This document shows, in pieces, positions 34,226 to 37,479 of a stretch of DNA of 37,479 nt. Location: positions 1 to 37,479 of the forward strand of contig VBDY01000130.1 of NCBI GenBank assembly GCA_005882775.1. Reading direction: 5' to 3'. Numbering within the stretch: position 1 is the first letter of the stretch; each line of letters opens with the position of its first letter. The notes under the pieces were generated by a model. It was given only the letters and a program-made list of their open reading frames with translations, ran no database searches and was not told the origin of the DNA. Made by a program: the position numbers and the translations under genes. The DNA comes from Chloroflexota bacterium (GTDB lineage: Bacteria > Chloroflexota > Dormibacteria > CF-121).

Positions 34226-36244
34226 ATAGCCACTACCACCACACGCGGCATCAAGGTCCAGCAGCTCGCGAGAGACCTCAACGTCGAGGCTCGCGACATC
34301 CTGGACTTCCTCCGACCGATGCGGCACGCCCCGCGCCATGCGATGGCGGTGCTCAGCTCGGACCAGGAGGCGGCCGTGCGCACCCAGTTCGCCCCCGGGG
34401 CGCAGCCTGCCGAGGCCAAGCCCACCGGCAACGAGGGCAAGGTCCAGCTCCCGCCCACCCTTTCGGTCAAGGAGCTGGCCGAGTACCTGAACGTGAAGAC
34501 CGTCGACATCATCAAAGAGCTGATGCGCAACGGCATCATGGCCAACATCAACCAGCAGATCGACTACGACACGGCCGCCATCGTGGCGGACACCTTCGGC
34601 GTGCAGGCGTCGCCCATGGCCATGGACGCCGCCATCGCCGAGGAGATCGTGGGGGAGGGGGAGGCCACCCAGGTCAAGCTCACCACCCGCTCCGAGCTCT
34701 TCAGCCTGGACGGTGAGGACCCGGCGACCCTCAAGCCGCGGCCCCCGGTGGTCACCGTGATGGGACACGTCGACCATGGCAAGACCTCGCTTCTGGACGC
34801 CATCCGGCAGACAAAGGTAGCGGCCGGCGAGGCCGGTGGGATCACGCAGAGCATCGGCGCTTATACGGTCGAGCAGAAGGACCGGGAAGGGAAGGACCGC
34901 CGGATCGTCTTCCTGGACACGCCCGGCCACGAGGCTTTCACCGCCATGCGGGCGCGCGGCGCCCAGGTCACCGACCTGGCTGTGCTCGTGGTCGCAGCCG
35001 ACGACGGCGTGATGCCACAGACCGTGGAGGCCATCTCCCACGCCAAAGCCGCCCAGGTGCCGATCGTGGTCGCCATCAACAAGATCGACAAGGAGGGGGC
35101 CAACCCCGACCGGGTCAAGCAAGGACTTTCAGAGCAGGGTTTGGTGCCGGAGGATTGGGGCGGCCAGACCGTCATGGTCCCGGTCTCAGCCAAGCAGAAG
35201 ACCGGACTCTCCGAGCTTCTCGAGATGATCCTGCTTGTCGCCGACATCCAGGACCTGAAGGCCAACCCGAACAAGCCGGCCGCCGGGACTGTGATCGATG
35301 CCCACCTGGAAAAGGGACGAGGCCCGGTCGCGACCATGCTCGTCCAGACCGGGACCCTGCGAGTGGGGGACAACATCGTGGTCGGGCATATCTTCGGGAA
35401 GGTGCGGGCCCTGCTCAACGATCAGGGCAAGAAGATGAAGGAAGCCGGCCCGGCCGCACCGGCGGTGGTCACCGGGCTTCCGGACGTGCCGACCGCCGGC
35501 GACGTCTTCCAGGTGGTGTCCAGCGAGAAGGTGGCGCGGACGATTGCCGGTCAGCGCGCCGAGCAGCGACGGGTGGCCGCCCTGGCGCAGACCCGGCGGA
35601 TCACACTCGCCGACCTGGCCTCGCAGGTCGAAAAGGGCGCCATCAAGGACCTCAACCTGGTCCTCAAGGCGGACAGCAACGGCTCGGCCGAGGCGCTCAA
35701 GGGATCGCTGCTCAAGATCCAGGACCCCAAGGTCCAGATCAAGATCGTCTTCGAAGGCGTCGGGCCGGTGACCGAGTCGGACATCCTGCTGGCCGCGGTT
35801 TCAAATGCGCTGGTGATCGCGTTCAACGTCAAACCCGACGCTGCCGCCCAGCGAGCTGCCGAGCGCGAGAAGGTCGATATCCGGCACTACGATGTCGTTT
35901 ACAACGTCACAAACGACATCGACAAGGCGATCAAGGGACTCTACGAACCCACCTTCGTCCAGGTGTGGGAAGGTCGTGCCGAGGTGCTTACCCCGATCAA
36001 GATTCCCAAGGTCGGAATCATCGCCGGGTCGCGAGTCCTGGAGGGGAAGATAACCAGCGGATCTATCGCCAAGCTCCTCCGCGGCAACGACCTGATCTTC
36101 GAGGGGCCGATCGGCGGCCTCAAGCGCTTCAAAGACGACGCCAAGGAAGTCGCCTCTGGATTCGAGTGCGGGATCCGGGTCGATGGGTACCAGGACTTCC
36201 AGCAGGGCGACGTGATCGAGGCGTACCAGGTCCGCCAGGCCTAG
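34226..36244 (+). CDS. infB: Translation initiation factor IF-2; start non-canonical (ATA 34226 proposed)
   Basis: VVTVMGHVDHGKTSLLDAIR, DTPGHEAFTAMRARG, VAINKIDK. Conserved IF2 N-terminal segment TRGIKVQQLARDLNVEARDILDFL lies upstream of first canonical ATG 34319; in-frame TGA at 34202. Confidence 0.93.
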   Translation: MATTTTRGIKVQQLARDLNVEARDILDFLRPMRHAPRHAMAVLSSDQEAAVRTQFAPGAQPAEAKPTGNEGKVQLPPTLSVKELAEYLNVKTVDIIKELMRNGIMANINQQIDYDTAAIVADTFGVQASPMAMDAAIAEEIVGEGEATQVKLTTRSELFSLDGEDPATLKPRPPVVTVMGHVDHGKTSLLDAIRQTKVAAGEAGGITQSIGAYTVEQKDREGKDRRIVFLDTPGHEAFTAMRARGAQVTDLAVLVVAADDGVMPQTVEAISHAKAAQVPIVVAINKIDKEGANPDRVKQGLSEQGLVPEDWGGQTVMVPVSAKQKTGLSELLEMILLVADIQDLKANPNKPAAGTVIDAHLEKGRGPVATMLVQTGTLRVGDNIVVGHIFGKVRALLNDQGKKMKEAGPAAPAVVTGLPDVPTAGDVFQVVSSEKVARTIAGQRAEQRRVAALAQTRRITLADLASQVEKGAIKDLNLVLKADSNGSAEALKGSLLKIQDPKVQIKIVFEGVGPVTESDILLAAVSNALVIAFNVKPDAAAQRAAEREKVDIRHYDVVYNVTNDIDKAIKGLYEPTFVQVWEGRAEVLTPIKIPKVGIIAGSRVLEGKITSGSIAKLLRGNDLIFEGPIGGLKRFKDDAKEVASGFECGIRVDGYQDFQQGDVIEAYQVRQA

Positions 36245-36247
36245 CCA

Positions 36248-36598
36248 GTGATCTCGGGCGTCCACGCGCTGATCTTTGCCAGGGATGCCGACAAGGTCCG
36301 GGCCTTCTTTCGGGATGTGCTCGGCTTCTCATCAGTAGATGCAGGCGGTGGCTGGCTTATCTTCGCGCTTCCACCGGCTGAGCTTGGGATTCATCCGACC
36401 GACGGCGACCCTCACCACGAGCTCTACCTGATGTGCGACGACATTCACGCGAGCGTCGCCGCGCTCGAGCAGAAGGGAGTGCAGATCACGCGCGCGATCA
36501 CCGAGCAGCGATTCGGTCTGACCACGGCGATTCGCCTTCCGGACGGTGGCGAGCTGGCCCTGTACCAGCCTTCGCACCCGACGGCACTGACTGGCTAG
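36248..36598 (+). CDS. VOC family (glyoxalase/bleomycin-resistance-like) protein
   Basis: VHALIFARDADKVRAFFRDVLGFSSVDAGGGWLIFALPPAELGIHP fold signature; GTG start. Confidence 0.85.
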   Translation: MISGVHALIFARDADKVRAFFRDVLGFSSVDAGGGWLIFALPPAELGIHPTDGDPHHELYLMCDDIHASVAALEQKGVQITRAITEQRFGLTTAIRLPDGGELALYQPSHPTALTG

Positions 36599-36620
36599 CC
36601 CTGGCTAATCCTGGCTAGCC
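36591..36620. repeat. Three tandem 10-bp repeats CTGGCTAGCC / CTGGCTAATC / CTGGCTAGCC
   Basis: Exact 10-bp period spanning the ends of two convergent genes. Confidence 0.9.
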
Positions 36621-37479
36621 GGAGTACCCAGTAGGCAACAGCACGTCGCCGTTGCCGGTGGAAACGTAGACCTGCCAGTAGTAATAGCCGATGAAGGCTC
36701 GTTCGCTGACGATCATCTGCTGGGCGTAGAGCATGACCGCGCGGACGTAGCGCCAGCTCGGGTTGTAGTGATAGATGGCGTTGCCCATGTCGCTCGGGGC
36801 GCCGTTGGCATGTAGATACCGGGCGGCCGCCAGGATCGCATCGTGGGGGTCGTTGATGCTGCCTCGGCCGTAGGCGGCCCAGGTGGCGGGCATGAACTGC
36901 ATCGGACCCTGCGCGCCCGCGACGCTGGTGCCCTGTACCCGGCTCATCCGGGTCTCGATCAGGTGGATCGCCGCCAGGTACTCCCATTGGACCCCGAACT
37001 GGCGCTGGGCTTCGCGATAGTAGTTGAGGAGCTGGTCGGCCGGGGGTGGGTCGACGATTCGCCAGTGTGGAAGGCCGTGCGCGTTGCCGTTGAGGGCTCG
37101 GATCTCGAGGTCGGCCGTCAGGTTTGCCTGGATGACCTGGCGGATATCGGGCGTCACCTGCGCCAGCACTGCGGGGACCCAATCAGAGTGGGCAACCAGC
37201 TGCCGGTAGGCGTCCTGCTGGAGTCGCGCCAGGTATGACATGAAGATGATCCGGGTTGCCGGCGAACGGATCCCTGACTCGGCGGTCTGGAGGTCGGCCG
37301 CCACACTGGTTGGGTCGGGGGCTGCGGCGGGCGTGAGCATGGTGATGGGTTGGCGCGCCGTCGGGACCGGCGTGACCGTGACCGCTCCGCCGGAGCCTGA
37401 CGGCCGCTGGCTCGTCGCCGTGTACTGGCCGCCGGTGGGCGTCGCCGCCGCGCAGCCTGGCAGGGCAACCAGGAGAACA
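36615..37479 (-). CDS. Lytic transglycosylase (SLT-like) lipoprotein, 5' end outside window
   Basis: WEYLAAIHLIETRMSRVQGTSVAGAQGPMQFMPATWAAYGRGSINDPHDAILAAARYLHANG. Frame extends to window edge with a lipobox-like LLVALPGC. Confidence 0.9.
   Translation of the reverse strand, partial: VLLVALPGCAAATPTGGQYTATSQRPSGSGGAVTVTPVPTARQPITMLTPAAAPDPTSVAADLQTAESGIRSPATRIIFMSYLARLQQDAYRQLVAHSDWVPAVLAQVTPDIRQVIQANLTADLEIRALNGNAHGLPHWRIVDPPPADQLLNYYREAQRQFGVQWEYLAAIHLIETRMSRVQGTSVAGAQGPMQFMPATWAAYGRGSINDPHDAILAAARYLHANGAPSDMGNAIYHYNPSWRYVRAVMLYAQQMIVSERAFIGYYYWQVYVSTGNGDVLLPTGYSG

Noticed and set aside
34157-35122. 321-aa antisense ORF opposite infB (Gly/Val/Leu/Asp-rich)
   Set aside because: Typical antisense shadow of a GC-rich coding gene.
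35155-36381. 408-aa ORF in an alternative frame of infB
   Set aside because: Composition (R, G, P, Q rich) is typical of shadow frames in high-GC genes; infB itself is unambiguous.
1-37479. Mobile element, prophage or defence island
   Set aside because: No transposase, integrase, phage or restriction/defence signatures; gene content is largely core metabolism and translation.

Overview
The window is a GC-rich bacterial chromosomal segment, densely packed and mostly on the + strand. Gene content and style suggest an uncultured Dormibacterota/Chloroflexota-like lineage; this is inference only. It is mainly core housekeeping: the C-terminus of a DinG-type helicase, a two-gene NAD synthetase (nitrilase + nadE), an ICMT-like methyltransferase, rsmI, metG, tatD, rsmA, an MFS transporter, tRNA-Val(GAC), a VOC protein, an acetamidase/formamidase, a threonine dehydratase, a degenerate receiver protein, a small zinc-finger-like protein, thrS, infC-rpmI-rplT-pheS-pheT-cvpA, mpg, a class A PBP (- strand), tyrS, yebC, ruvCAB, a second MFS, queA-tgt, secDF, rimP-nusA-ylxR-infB, a VOC protein and a lipoprotein lytic transglycosylase (- strand, runs off the window). 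I see no CRISPR array, transposase, phage or defence island. The most interesting signals are non-genic. (1) Several genes, including infC and infB, have no in-frame ATG/GTG/TTG at their conserved N-terminus, which suggests CTG/ATT/ACG/ATA-type starts. Two of these fit a recurring NTGA stop/start overlap series. (2) Several promoters have a -10 hexamer ending only 11-13 nt before the start codon, implying near-leaderless mRNAs. (3) Terminator-like hairpins sit directly in front of infC and rimP(-nusA). (4) Tandem structured repeats lie upstream of thrS. (5) A perfect palindrome surrounds the tyrS -10 box. All calls come from reading the sequence; no database search was run.
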